Source of the DNA: an uncultured bacterium
GTDB taxonomy: Bacteria; Patescibacteriota; Saccharimonadia; Saccharimonadales; Saccharimonadaceae
Direction of reading: 5' to 3'
Assembly (NCBI GenBank): GCA_903899655.1
Contig: CAIUKF010000013.1
Span: forward strand, 1 to 64,000
DNA length: 64,000 nt
Shown here: positions 33,544 through 46,059 of the stretch, piece by piece
How the letters are laid out: each line of letters opens with the position of its first letter
How positions within the stretch are numbered: position 1 is the first letter of the stretch
Notes under the pieces: generated by a model
What the model was told of the DNA's origin: nothing
Seen by the model: only the letters and a program-made list of their open reading frames with translations
Database searches by the model: none
Program-made: the position numbers and the translations under genes

Positions 33544-33867
33544 ATGGCACAGCAAAATCTATTCATCGGCAGCCTAGCATACGCTACTACTGATGACACA
33601 CTAAAAGCACATTTCGAACAAATCGGTGCAGTTGCAAGCGCACGCGTCATTACTGACCGTGACAGCGGCCGCAGCAAAGGCTTCGGATTCGTAGAATTCG
33701 TAAGCGAATCAGACAACCAAAAAGCTGTTGATCAGCTAGATGGCAAAGAATTAGACGGACGCGCAATCAGCGTTGGCCTAGCACGACCAAAAGAAGACCG
33801 ACCTCGTCGTGATTCTGGCGACCGTGGTGGCAACGGTGGTGGTTCATTCCGCCAACGTAGCTGGTAA
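33544..33867 (+). CDS. RRM-type RNA-binding protein with Gly/Arg tail
   Basis: 107 residues: one RNA-recognition motif with RNP2 LFIGSL (residues 6-11) and RNP1 KGFGFVEF (about 44-51), followed by an RGG-like tail (RRDSGDRGGNGGGSFRQRSW). This is the short Rbp type found in cyanobacteria and many other bacteria, often cold-induced; it binds single-stranded RNA. Codons look more optimised than in neighbours, suggesting high expression. A terminator follows closely. Confidence 0.93.
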   Translation: MAQQNLFIGSLAYATTDDTLKAHFEQIGAVASARVITDRDSGRSKGFGFVEFVSESDNQKAVDQLDGKELDGRAISVGLARPKEDRPRRDSGDRGGNGGGSFRQRSW

Positions 33868-33890
33868 TTTATTACCACACTTCAACTAAT

Positions 33891-33917
33891 ACCTCACTTT
33901 AAACGGTGAGGTATTTT
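33891..33917 (+). terminator. Terminator of the RRM gene
   Basis: ACCTCAC/GTGAGGT stem followed by ATTTTTTA. It ends at the stop codon of the convergent nadD. Confidence 0.8.
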
Positions 33918-34499
33918 TTATTCAAAATCACTTAAGTGCTTTTTAACATGCGCACTGACTAAATGATCAAATGATGTACCATCATTCAAACATTGTCTGA
34001 CGGCCGTCGAGCTGACGCCATTAGGGATATCAACTGGTAATATCGTCACCTTTTTAGCTAATGGATGAATCTCGCTACCGTTGCGACGAACAACTAGGAT
34101 ATCTAAATTATCTAACAACCACTGACCTTTCTTCCAAACTGCCATAGTTTCGATTGAATCAGCGCCGTATACCCATAGAAATTCTCTGTCAGGATAATCA
34201 ATTAACAACCTCTGTAAAGTATCGTAAGTTTCAACGTATATTTCTCTATCAAGTTCAGTCGTTATAATCGTAACATTGGGACTGTTTATACTTTTTATCA
34301 TCGCATCTAAATATTTAATGCGGACATCTCGCGGTGTTGAGATTTGTTTGTCGGTCCGATTACCACTGGGCATAATCCAAATATCGGCATTAATGTTTTT
34401 AGAATAGTCAACACAGGCCTGCAAAATACGCTCGTGAGCGATAGTTGGTGGATTAAATGAACCGCCGAATATGATTGTAATTTTTTTGCCTATTATCAT
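33918..34499 (-). CDS. nadD: Nicotinate-nucleotide adenylyltransferase family protein
   Basis: 193 residues: IIFGGSFNPPTIAHERIL holds the G-x-F-x-P-x-x-x-H nucleotidyltransferase motif, and NGVSSTAVRQCLNDG the I-S-S-T-x-x-R motif. Middle segment LWVYGADSIETMAVWKKGQW is NadD-like. It would make deamido-NAD from nicotinate mononucleotide in the cytoplasm; a nicotinamide/other adenylyltransferase role cannot be excluded from sequence alone. Confidence 0.8.
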   Translation of the reverse strand: MIIGKKITIIFGGSFNPPTIAHERILQACVDYSKNINADIWIMPSGNRTDKQISTPRDVRIKYLDAMIKSINSPNVTIITTELDREIYVETYDTLQRLLIDYPDREFLWVYGADSIETMAVWKKGQWLLDNLDILVVRRNGSEIHPLAKKVTILPVDIPNGVSSTAVRQCLNDGTSFDHLVSAHVKKHLSDFE

Positions 34500-34543
34500 T
34501 CTAGATATAAGTTTATAATAGATTACAATAAATTAGCTTAATT

Positions 34544-35503
34544 ATGATAAAAAATACCACATTACAGGACATACTTGAATTACCACCTGCCGATTTAAAG
34601 ATTTCGACGGCTGCTGGTGGCCACATGGCATACAATCACTTAATTATCGAAGCGCCACATGATAAGCTGTTCGTAAAATCATATGATCCAAGCCAATTTA
34701 CAAGTGACTTACACCGACAGCATTCACTCGATTATCTGACAAAAGAATACCTATACTTTAAATATCTGAAAACAAAAAAATATAATAATATACCTAAACG
34801 ATTTGAGCTGATTAATGATCAGATTTTAGCAATGGACGCTTTGTTGATTGAAAATGGATGGCACTGGCGCATACCGAAAAATAAGAATGACGCAAATCAG
34901 TATGCCTCTGACATCTTACTAGCACTAGATCACCTTGGTAAAATTAAAACGCCCGACATTACACTGAAGGTCGATATTCGATCAACATACGAAATATTAG
35001 TCAATGAAGGTTGGCAAGATATAGATGACCAAAAAATGAAATTGATAAAAAATAAAATAAAATCATGCAGTAAAAAACTAGCAACCGATTTTAATATTAA
35101 TACAAACGACTTCATCAGCAACCTTGAGTCACTTCAATCGGTTGCTTTGGATACAATATATAATGGCGATTTTTATTTTTCACATAACGATGCCAGACAA
35201 TCAAATATCGCTTGGCACCCTAAACTAGGAGTCAAAGTAGTTGACTGGAGTTGGGCTGGCAATGCACCCAAAAATGGCGACAGCACAATGTTTATTATTG
35301 ATTTAGCAAAAAGTGGACATAACGTTAAACAGCACTTAAAATCACACTTTAATTACGGTTTTGCGTTAACCCTTATCGGATATTGGTTATCACATAGCAT
35401 AGTGGATGAACACAACAAAAAATCGAATGTTCGACTGCATCAAATTGCATCAGCCATATCAGCTTATCAACTGATTAATACTGCGGTTTTGGACCTTAAT
35501 TAG
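34544..35503 (+). CDS. Aminoglycoside-phosphotransferase-fold kinase
   Basis: 319 residues with the APH-fold catalytic loop FSHNDARQSNIAW (H-x-D-x4-N) near 222-234 and the metal-binding VKVVDWSWAG near 239-248. The N-lobe is divergent. These proteins phosphorylate small molecules such as choline, homoserine or sugars; resistance is only one possible role and is not implied. Convergent with the ZIP gene, with an 8-base overlap. Confidence 0.75.
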   Translation: MIKNTTLQDILELPPADLKISTAAGGHMAYNHLIIEAPHDKLFVKSYDPSQFTSDLHRQHSLDYLTKEYLYFKYLKTKKYNNIPKRFELINDQILAMDALLIENGWHWRIPKNKNDANQYASDILLALDHLGKIKTPDITLKVDIRSTYEILVNEGWQDIDDQKMKLIKNKIKSCSKKLATDFNINTNDFISNLESLQSVALDTIYNGDFYFSHNDARQSNIAWHPKLGVKVVDWSWAGNAPKNGDSTMFIIDLAKSGHNVKQHLKSHFNYGFALTLIGYWLSHSIVDEHNKKSNVRLHQIASAISAYQLINTAVLDLN

Positions 35504-36208
35504 CAAAATTAACAGCCAGCAAAATTACCAACATACCCAATATCGTCGACAAAGTCGTCCAAGCTGCTGGATGTTGATGGTGGCTTTCAGGAATCAAGTC
35601 ACTAGCACTGATGTACAAGAATAAGCCAATATAAACCGATAATATTAAGCCTAATGTTGAGCCCGAAACAGTAATTAGATAGGTTGTAGCTACACCAATT
35701 GCTGGCGCCAACGAATCGGCAATTAACCACTTTATCGCTGATTTGCGACCGCCCTTATTTTTTACAATCATACTAACTGTATTGACCCCGTCCGAAAAGT
35801 CGTGCGTTAACACTGCCAGTGCCACTACCCAACCGATTGCTGGTGAAATTTTGAATGCCAAACCAATTCCAAAACCATCCAAAAAGCTGTGAAAAACCAA
35901 CGCCGAAGCACCGAGCTTGCCATTATGTGAAGGATTCTCACAATGATCATCATGTCCATGCATTGAAAAATATCTATCCAGTAACATATAGATTGCAAAA
36001 CCGGCCGCAATTAAAATTGATATGATTTGAATATTATACGTTCCGCTAGTTAGGTCGATTGCTTCTGGCAACAGATCAAATAATGCCACGCCCAACACCG
36101 CGCCAGCACTAAACCCAAGTATCAAATGAAGTTTATCTTTTAGTTTAATCGCAAACAATCCACCTAGAGCCGTGCTGATTGTAGTTGCAATTATAATTAA
36201 TAAAACTG

Positions 36209-36212
<4 letters not shown>
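35496..36212 (-). CDS. ZIP-family metal transporter
   Basis: 238 residues, about eight helices. Helix 4 carries HSFLDGFGIGLAFK and helix 5 HDFSDGVNTVSMI, the ZIP metal-binding His/Asp/Asn pattern. A His/Asp-rich loop (HGHDDHCENPSHN) lies between helices 3 and 4. Likely imports zinc or iron. Its ATG overlaps the def stop (ATGA), and Def needs a divalent metal, which may explain the coupling. Confidence 0.88.
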
Positions 36213-39853
<3,641 letters not shown>

Positions 39854-39856
39854 AAT

Positions 39857-40735
39857 TTAAAACTTATTTGCATTCTTACGTAACCTATCAATGCGATCGT
39901 CTAGTGGTGGATGGGTACTGAATAATTTAGCAAAAAAACCAGGTTTAAGCGGGTTGGTAATGTACAAATGTGCCGATGCTGTGTTTTGGCGTTTCATTGG
40001 ACGACCATTAGTTTTTAATTTTTCCAGCGCTGATATCATTGAATCAGGATGACGAGTTGTCATCGCACTGGTAGCATCAGCCAAATATTCTCGCTGACGA
40101 CTGACCGCCATTTGAACAACTACGGCAATAATAGGTGCCAAAATTAACACAATAATGCCAATAATCATCATAACTGGCGATTTATCTTCGCTGTCACGAT
40201 CACCACCGTAAAACATCATCCGTAAAACTATGTCAGTCAAAAAACCGATTGCACTGACTAATCCAAACGTAATCATACTGACGCGAATATCGTAATTTTT
40301 AACATGGCCCATTTCGTGCGCCATTACAGCCTCAAGTTCACTGTCGCTCATTATATCGATTAGTCCAGTCGTTGCCGCTACGATAGCATGTTTAGGGTCG
40401 CGACCAGTCGCAAAAGCATTTGGCGCAGCATCCTCAATAATGTAAACTTTAGGTGTTTGCATACCAGTTGTAATCGCCAAATTTTCAACTATCCGATAAA
40501 ACCTTGGGTTATCGCGTTTTTGAATTTCCCTAGCGCCAGTCATAGCGATTGTCAATTTATCGGCAATATAATACTGAATCCAAGCGTACAAAGCCGCACC
40601 GACAATAACAAAATAAGCAATATTGGTGTCGCCGTAAAAATAACTGACGACCCAGCCGATAGCACTAATAATGCCAACAAACACCGCCATAATCAAGACG
40701 GTGTTGCGTTTGTTGTCAGCAATTGCTTTGTACAT
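39857..40735 (-). CDS. htpX: HtpX-type membrane metalloprotease (M48)
   Basis: 292 residues with two N-terminal helices, the zinc motif HEMGHVKNYDIR near 140-151, two further helices, and the third ligand region REYLADATSAMTT near 214-226. HtpX degrades misfolded membrane proteins. It is directly downstream of lemA, a pairing known from many bacteria. Length and motif order are standard. Confidence 0.93.
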   Translation of the reverse strand: MYKAIADNKRNTVLIMAVFVGIISAIGWVVSYFYGDTNIAYFVIVGAALYAWIQYYIADKLTIAMTGAREIQKRDNPRFYRIVENLAITTGMQTPKVYIIEDAAPNAFATGRDPKHAIVAATTGLIDIMSDSELEAVMAHEMGHVKNYDIRVSMITFGLVSAIGFLTDIVLRMMFYGGDRDSEDKSPVMMIIGIIVLILAPIIAVVVQMAVSRQREYLADATSAMTTRHPDSMISALEKLKTNGRPMKRQNTASAHLYITNPLKPGFFAKLFSTHPPLDDRIDRLRKNANKF

Positions 40736-40752
40736 TTAAGATTATTTACCTA

Positions 40753-41316
40753 TTAAAACTTTACGTCGACTGGTTTTTCGGCTTGTTTTTGTTCGGCTGC
40801 GTCTAGTTCGTAAAACTCGCGAACCTTGAAACCAAACATACCAGCAACGATATTACTTGGGAACATTTGAATCTTGGTATTTAAATCACGGACACCACCG
40901 TTGTAAAAACGGCGAGATGCTTGAATTTTATCTTCAGTATCAATCAATTCTTGTTGCAATTGAGTAAAGCTGGCATTAGCTTTCAAATCAGGATATGCTT
41001 CGGCAACAGCAAATAAACTTTTTAATGCACCCTCGAATTGATTTTCAGATGCAGCAGTTTCTTTGACGCCTTTGGCATTTAGTGCATTAGCGCGGGCTGC
41101 GGTAACAGCTTCAAAAACACCACTTTCATGTTTAGCGTAACCTTTGACGGTTTCAACCAGATTTGGAATCAAATCCAAACGTCGTTTTAATTGAACAGTG
41201 ATATCACTCCAAGCTTCATCAACACGAACCTTTAATGTGACTAACGAATTGTAAGCACCGAATAAGAACAACGCCACCAAGACGACAATTCCTAAAATAA
41301 TCCAAACAGCTTCCAT
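40753..41316 (-). CDS. lemA: LemA family protein
   Basis: 187 residues: an N-terminal helix (IILGIVVLVALFLFGAYN) with the bulk a helical bundle containing VDEAWSDITVQLKRRLDLIP and AVAEAYPDLKAN, and the end FPSNIVAGMFGF plus REFYEL, all LemA hallmarks. The exact role is unknown; it often sits with HtpX. GGGGGA precedes the ATG. Confidence 0.93.
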   Translation of the reverse strand: MEAVWIILGIVVLVALFLFGAYNSLVTLKVRVDEAWSDITVQLKRRLDLIPNLVETVKGYAKHESGVFEAVTAARANALNAKGVKETAASENQFEGALKSLFAVAEAYPDLKANASFTQLQQELIDTEDKIQASRRFYNGGVRDLNTKIQMFPSNIVAGMFGFKVREFYELDAAEQKQAEKPVDVKF

Positions 41317-41387
41317 ATTTCCCCCTTTTTATTACGTACTTGTGTATATATTATAGCAAATTTTCAGTTTGAAAAGTAGACATTTAA

Positions 41388-41424
41388 AATTAAAATAACC
41401 TCCATAAAGGAGGCTATTTTAATT
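41388..41424. terminator. Terminator of the lost tRNA-Leu 3' copy, facing lemA
   Basis: AATTAAAATA...CCTCC and GGAGG...TATTTTAATT form a long stem; on the minus strand it directly follows the CCA end of the duplicated tRNA-Leu 3' half. Confidence 0.65.
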
Positions 41425-41577
41425 GGTGCGCGGAGCGGGACTTGGTCACGTTCCGCGACCCCGCGATTTCACGATTGCAAGTATAACTTGCATCGGAAAA
41501 TCGCCTTGCGGATTGCCACTGGCAATCCTCACCCACACGACCGGTCGTGCGATTTCAAGTCCCACAACAAATACCAA
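41424..41577 (-). repeat. Inverted plus split 3' copies of tRNA-Leu with palindromic element E
   Basis: On the minus strand: an inverted tRNA 3' half (41537-41577; its plus-strand text GTGCGATTTCAAGTCCC mimics the tRNA), a left half (CGGTCGTGTGG), element E (about 41454-41533), and the right half AAGTCCCGCTCCGCGCACCA. Element E is the best-preserved type-C unit: GGTGAG, GATTGCCAGTGGCAATC, CGCAAGG, nested stem GCGATTT/AAATCGC around GCAAGTTATACTTGC, and the hairpin GGTCGCGGAACGTGACC. The break is in the T-loop. Confidence 0.75.
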
Positions 41578-41613
41578 CTAAAAATAGCCTCCCAAGGGAA
41601 GCTATTTTTAGTT
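41576..41613 (-). terminator. Terminator of tRNA-Leu(TAA)
   Basis: AACTAAAAATAGC pairs with GCTATTTTTAGTT; the stem can extend into the CCA of the tRNA. Confidence 0.75.
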
Positions 41614-41699
41614 GGTGCGCGGAGCGGGACTTGAACCCGCACGACCGAAAGGTCACGACATTTTAAGTGTCGCTTGGCTACCGATTACAACATCCGCGC
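41613..41699 (-). tRNA. tRNA-Leu (anticodon TAA)
   Basis: Acceptor GCGCGGA/TCCGCGC, anticodon stem CGACA/TGTCG with loop CTTAAAA, long variable arm (GACCTTTCGGTC) as expected for a class II tRNA, T-arm GCGGGTTCAAGTCCCGC, encoded CCA. Its 5' 47 bases overlap the end of the HNH reading frame on the same strand. Confidence 0.95.
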
Positions 41700-42177
41700 G
41701 TATATATACCTTTTTATTTCTACCACGATGAGTAGGTTGAAGGCTATGACAATTTGGGCAAAGTATCCGAAGGTTTTCAAGACGATTATCGTTATGGTCA
41801 CCATTAATATGATCTAGTTCAAGTGGAATTCGACCGTCTTCAGATAATCGATTCCAACCACATAATTCACATTTTGGTAATTTCAGACCAGTTTCATACA
41901 ATCTACGTTTGAGTTTAAAGCTTTGAACGGTACTACCGACAACAAGCAATTCTTCAATCATTGGACGAGAATTACTGTGGTAAGTTGTACCTTTGTTCCA
42001 AACCTTACCCGTAAAGTGGCCAGTATCCAGCCCAAGTTCTTTGGCGCGTGACTGAACTTGAACATAATTACCACCAGCAGGTATCAAACCGAGTATTTTA
42101 ATAACCGAACGATAACTATTTGCAATAGATACTGCATTCTTTAGTTGATCATCCGTCCACGATCGTTGTCTTGGCAT
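41653..42177 (-). CDS. HNH endonuclease ending inside tRNA-Leu(TAA)
   Basis: 174 residues. The HNH domain is clear: CELCGWNRLSEDGRIPLELD with HINGDHNDNRLENLRILCPNC, i.e. two zinc CxxC pairs and the catalytic D-H...N...H/N set. An N-terminal helix-turn-helix-like WTDDQLKNAVSIANSYRSVI with KELGLDTGHFTG resembles the DNA-binding part of phage and homing HNH proteins. The final 16 or so codons are read from the tRNA gene, so the natural stop may have been lost or replaced by the tRNA. The ATG follows a TATAAT box by about 6 bases. Confidence 0.85.
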   Translation of the reverse strand: MPRQRSWTDDQLKNAVSIANSYRSVIKILGLIPAGGNYVQVQSRAKELGLDTGHFTGKVWNKGTTYHSNSRPMIEELLVVGSTVQSFKLKRRLYETGLKLPKCELCGWNRLSEDGRIPLELDHINGDHNDNRLENLRILCPNCHSLQPTHRGRNKKVYIRADVVIGSQATLKMS

Positions 42178-42235
42178 ACATATATTATACCATTGCGCTT
42201 TCGTTTACCTAAACATTGTGCCTAATTGTTAAATC

Positions 42236-42309
42236 TGGAGGCACGTATGGGAGTCGAACCCATTTATAAGCTTTTGCAGAGCTCCACGTAACCGTTCCGT
42301 CAACGCGCC
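42236..42309 (-). tRNA. tRNA-Cys (anticodon GCA)
   Basis: Acceptor GGCGCGT/ACGTGCC with discriminator T, as usual for tRNA-Cys, anticodon loop CTGCAAA, T-arm ATGGGTTCGACTCCCAT, encoded CCA. The only tRNA here without an obvious split copy beside it. Confidence 0.93.
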
Positions 42310-42369
42310 ATCGCTGATTTATTATAACAGACAAGGAAAATATTTTACTAGTACATCTTAGCTAACTTA

Positions 42370-42535
42370 AACCCCCTCGGGTCCTGCCGTCCGGTCCGCC
42401 CCTGATGTCGGGGCGTCACGTTCCGCGACCCCAAAACTTCACGATTGTAATCACAGATTACATCGGAAGATTTCCTTGCGGATTGCCACTGGCAATCCTC
42501 ACCCCGCCGAACGTCACCCGCGGAATGGGTTTAAG
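42370..42535 (-). repeat. GC-rich repeat, copy 2, carrying palindromic element F
   Basis: Outer arms match 1403-1504 (GGCAGGACCCGAGGG and CCGCGGGTGACGTTCG). Between them lies element F (about 42416-42503), a type-C unit: GGTGAG, GATTGCCAGTGGCAATC, CGCAAGG, a stem around GTAATCTGTGATTAC, GGGGTCGCGGAACGTGA. No tRNA remnant was recognised in the arms, so this element may use another target. Confidence 0.65.
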
Positions 42536-42542
42536 GATTGTT

Positions 42543-42857
42543 TTACTGTGCTTGCGTAACTAACTTCAACAAATTAGCCTTGCTGGTTGCGCCGATGATT
42601 GATCCGACAGGTTTACCATCTTTAAAAACCAAAAATGTTGGTAATCCGCTGACACCCAATTGACCTACGATATCCATTTCGGTTTCGGCGTCTAGTTTAA
42701 TAACTTCAGCAAATGATTTTGTTTCTTCGGCAACTGCGTCAATAATTGGTTCCATACCGCGACAAGGTGCGCACCATGGGGCCCATACATCTAGTAGCAC
42801 AATTTTGTTTGATTTCAATACATCCTGTTCAAAAGTAGCCGTTGTTGTCGCTTTCAT
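42543..42857 (-). CDS. trxA: Thioredoxin
   Basis: 104 residues with the active site WAPWCAPC (usual WCGPC) near 26-33, the cis-Pro SGLPTFLVF near 70-78 and DGKPVGSIIGA at the end. It is a cytoplasmic dithiol reductant and the usual electron donor to ribonucleotide reductases. It is divergent from nrdJ, with 123 bases between starts, so the two may be regulated together. GGGG precedes the ATG. Confidence 0.94.
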   Translation of the reverse strand: MKATTTATFEQDVLKSNKIVLLDVWAPWCAPCRGMEPIIDAVAEETKSFAEVIKLDAETEMDIVGQLGVSGLPTFLVFKDGKPVGSIIGATSKANLLKLVTQAQ

Positions 42858-42910
42858 ATGCCCCTTACTCTTTATGCTTTATATTCTGAATGTAATAATA
42901 ACAATTATCG

Positions 42911-42940
42911 TTGACATACGCAACATGTAGCGTCTATACT
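42911..42940 (+). promoter_or_regulatory. Sigma70-type promoter of nrdJ
   Basis: TTGACA (42911-42916) and TATACT (42935-42940) with an 18-bp spacer, followed by a leader with AAGGAAGG before the ATG. No NrdR-box pair was identified. Confidence 0.65.
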
Positions 42941-42980
42941 ACAACACACACACAACATATGGGGATAAGGAAGGGTATAA

Positions 42981-45581
42981 ATGAAAGACATCGAACAACC
43001 AACATTAGGTTTAAATGAGGCTGATAGATTAGCCGAGATACATGCCATCGGTCAAGATATTCCACCAGCACCAGCATCACTGCCCGAGCCAAAACTAAGC
43101 GAGAATGCTTGGTATATTGGACGGACTCGTTATGCTAGGCGCGATAAAGCTGGCACACCAATTGAATCACCAAAAGATATGTTTTGGCGGGTGGCTTACA
43201 ATATTGCAACGTCTGAGCGACTATACGGTGGCGATAAAAAAGCTCATATTGCTATGGCAACCAAGTTTTATAAACTTATGATTACGCGTAAGTTTTTGCC
43301 AAATACACCAACCTTACTAAATACTGGCAAACCAAAACAACAACTATCAGCTTGTTTCGTTTTGCCTGTGCCTGACGACCTAGAGGGTATTTTACAAACT
43401 GCTACCGACATGGCTATGATTCACAAATCAGGCGGCGGTACTGGGTTCGCTTTCTCACGTTTGCGTCCAAAAAACGATATTTTATCAACTTCTGGCGGTT
43501 CAACCACCGGACCAGTCTCATTTATGCAAATGTACAACGATATTACGTCTTCAATCCGCCAAGGTGGCGTTCGACGTGGTGCCAACATGGGCATTTTACA
43601 CTTTAATCACCCCGACATTTTGTTGTTCGCTATTTACAAACTCGATGAATTTTCACTAACTAATTTCAATATTTCGGTCACAACTGACAAAGAATTCTTT
43701 GAACAAATTGAAATCGACAAACAATTATTAGACGATGATTACGAAAAAGGCTTTGACTTTAACGCTCTTGTTGCCGATGTTCGTGAAGCTCATCAAACCC
43801 GCGATATTGATCTAAAGACTGTTCGTTTGGACGCTGCTGTCGCTAAACTAACCGAATGGTGCCGTGAAGATACACCAGGTTATGGCTATGCCTTAATCAA
43901 CCCACGCACTAAGTCTGAAGTAGGACGGCTGAACGCTAAAAAAGTCTTTGACCTAATCACCCGCTTTGCATGGCAATACGGCGATCCAGGTATGATTTTT
44001 ATCGACCGCATTAACAGTTCACGCGCCAATCCAACCCCACAACTAGGCATGATTGAAGCAACTAACCCTTGTGGCGAACAACCATTGTTGCCATACGACG
44101 CCTGTACACTGGGCAGCATCAACTTGGCGCTATTCGTCAAAGGTAAAGATTTCGACTGGGATGGTTTACGCGAAACTACTCACCTTGCCAACCGCTTCCT
44201 AGATAACGTTTTGGACATGAACGAATATCCAATCGACAAAGTTCGTCAAATGGTTCGTCAAATCCGCCGTATCGGCCTAGGAATCATGGGCTTTGCTGAT
44301 GCACTAATCGACATGGAAATCGGATACAACACTGACGAAGGCGTCGCGGTTGCCGAAAAAGTCATGAAGTTTATCCAAGATGAATCTGATGCCGCATCTG
44401 TCCAATTGGCAATTGAACGTGGCGTATTCCCAGCTTTTGAAGGATCTTACTATGACAAACCAGGTGAAATCAAACCACGCAACGGCGCTCGCACCACAAT
44501 TGCACCAACCGGTACAATCTCGATGCTAGCTGAAACTTCCAGCGGTTGCGAACCACTATTCGCCCTGACTTACGCTAAAAATACAATTGAAGGCAAACGC
44601 ATGTTCCAAAGCAGCCCATATTTTGAAGCTGCACTCAAGAAACGCGGCCTATATTCCGAAGAATTACTTGAACAAATTCAAGCTAACGGCGGATCAATTC
44701 AAAACATGGATTCAATCCCGGATGATTTGAAAAAGACTTTCGTTGTGGCTGGTGATATTAGTCCACAGTGGCACTTAAAGATTCAAGCCGCCTTCCAAAA
44801 ATACGTTGATAACGCTATTTCAAAAACCATCAACTTCTCGAACAACGCAACTATCGAAGATGTTCGCGATGCTTATCTGATGGCTCATGAAACAGGTTGT
44901 CGAGGTATCACAATCTACCGTGATGGTAGCCGCGACAAACAAGTCCTTGAAACCAAAAAAGAGTCGTCATATTACGACAAATTGGCTGGCAAAATATCGG
45001 AAGTCGTTGACGAAATCGAACTTGAAATCGAAACAATTCCAGCTGCTCGAATCGACTTGAAAAAACGCCCAATCGTCCTAAACGGTCGCACACATAAGGT
45101 AATGACACCACTTGGTAAAGCCTTTGTGTCAATCAACGAAGATACAGACGGAAATATTTTTGAAGTCTTTATCAACGTTGGTCGCGCCGGATCAGATATT
45201 ACAGCTGACGCCGAAGCTATTGGAAGATTGATTTCCCTTGCCTTCCGCATCCCATCTGAATATTCATCTGACCAAATTGCTCAAAAATTGATTTATCAAT
45301 TGCGTGGCATCGGTGGATCAAGTTCAACCGGATTTGGTACCGAACGTGTCAGATCACTAGCCGATGCAGTCGCAAAAGTCATGGAACAACACCAAGCTAC
45401 CAAGATAATTCACATCGAAGTCGAAGAATCTGACCAAAACGAAACAATTCCACTTTTCACTGAAAAAGTACCAGCAAAAATTACCGATGTAACTGATATT
45501 TGCCCAGAATGTGGATCAGCCAGCCTACGATTTATCGAAGGTTGCCAAAAATGTGAATTGTGCGGCTTTAGTAAGTGTTAA
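42981..45581 (+). CDS. nrdJ: Adenosylcobalamin-dependent (class II) ribonucleotide reductase
   Basis: 866 residues of the NrdJ type. The N-terminal RYARRDKAG and LPNTPTLLNTGKPKQQLSAC carry the first redox Cys; NPCGEQPLLPYDACTLGSIN near 358-377 holds the radical Cys and Glu; a C-terminal zinc ribbon CPECG...CQKCELCGFSKC provides the reducing thiols. It converts ribonucleotides to deoxyribonucleotides without oxygen dependence, but needs adenosylcobalamin. Downstream genes suggest uptake and adenosylation of cobalamin. No intein found. Confidence 0.95.
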   Translation: MKDIEQPTLGLNEADRLAEIHAIGQDIPPAPASLPEPKLSENAWYIGRTRYARRDKAGTPIESPKDMFWRVAYNIATSERLYGGDKKAHIAMATKFYKLMITRKFLPNTPTLLNTGKPKQQLSACFVLPVPDDLEGILQTATDMAMIHKSGGGTGFAFSRLRPKNDILSTSGGSTTGPVSFMQMYNDITSSIRQGGVRRGANMGILHFNHPDILLFAIYKLDEFSLTNFNISVTTDKEFFEQIEIDKQLLDDDYEKGFDFNALVADVREAHQTRDIDLKTVRLDAAVAKLTEWCREDTPGYGYALINPRTKSEVGRLNAKKVFDLITRFAWQYGDPGMIFIDRINSSRANPTPQLGMIEATNPCGEQPLLPYDACTLGSINLALFVKGKDFDWDGLRETTHLANRFLDNVLDMNEYPIDKVRQMVRQIRRIGLGIMGFADALIDMEIGYNTDEGVAVAEKVMKFIQDESDAASVQLAIERGVFPAFEGSYYDKPGEIKPRNGARTTIAPTGTISMLAETSSGCEPLFALTYAKNTIEGKRMFQSSPYFEAALKKRGLYSEELLEQIQANGGSIQNMDSIPDDLKKTFVVAGDISPQWHLKIQAAFQKYVDNAISKTINFSNNATIEDVRDAYLMAHETGCRGITIYRDGSRDKQVLETKKESSYYDKLAGKISEVVDEIELEIETIPAARIDLKKRPIVLNGRTHKVMTPLGKAFVSINEDTDGNIFEVFINVGRAGSDITADAEAIGRLISLAFRIPSEYSSDQIAQKLIYQLRGIGGSSSTGFGTERVRSLADAVAKVMEQHQATKIIHIEVEESDQNETIPLFTEKVPAKITDVTDICPECGSASLRFIEGCQKCELCGFSKC

Positions 45582-45651
45582 AACCAATTTAAATAGTGTT
45601 CAAAATAAAATAATAAATAATTCACCATAAACGTGAAAGGGTACGAAACAT

Positions 45652-46047
45652 ATGAAAAAAATATCAAAACAACATATCATCCTAGCGATTGCAGCTGTAT
45701 TTCTAATCGTCGCAGCAGTTACGGCTGGAGTATATTACAACCGATCTATATCAGCTGCCAATCCAGTTGTAATCGAAAAAGCCACTAAGCCAGAATTAGT
45801 AAATAACACTTTGACCTACCCAGGGAAAGATGGCGTTACAGCACTGGCATTGTTGCAACAAAATGCTACAATAGTAACTAGTGGCACAGGTGAAATGGCA
45901 TACGTAACATCAATTGATGGTGTTGTCGCCAATCCTACCAACCAATATTGGGAATTTTTGGTTAACGACATCTCAGCATCAGTTGGAGCTGGAAGTTATG
46001 TAAGTAAAAGTACCGATACAATTACTTGGAAATTAAGTTCTTTCTAA
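45652..46047 (+). CDS. Exported DUF4430 (transcobalamin-like) protein
   Basis: 131 residues: an N-terminal helix/signal (IILAIAAVFLIVAAVTAGVY), then a domain with LTYPGKDGVTALALLQQ, TSIDGV and YWEFLVND followed by KSTDTITWKL, the pattern of DUF4430, related to the C-terminal beta domain of transcobalamin/intrinsic factor. No lipobox Cys, so it is secreted or membrane-anchored by the helix. Between nrdJ and an ECF-S-like gene, so a cobalamin-capturing role is a reasonable inference. Confidence 0.8.
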   Translation: MKKISKQHIILAIAAVFLIVAAVTAGVYYNRSISAANPVVIEKATKPELVNNTLTYPGKDGVTALALLQQNATIVTSGTGEMAYVTSIDGVVANPTNQYWEFLVNDISASVGAGSYVSKSTDTITWKLSSF

Positions 46048-46059
46048 AAGGAAAAAACA

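Noticed and set aside
34544-35503. Aminoglycoside resistance gene
   Set aside because: Only the general kinase fold is supported; sequence features do not point to a resistance enzyme.
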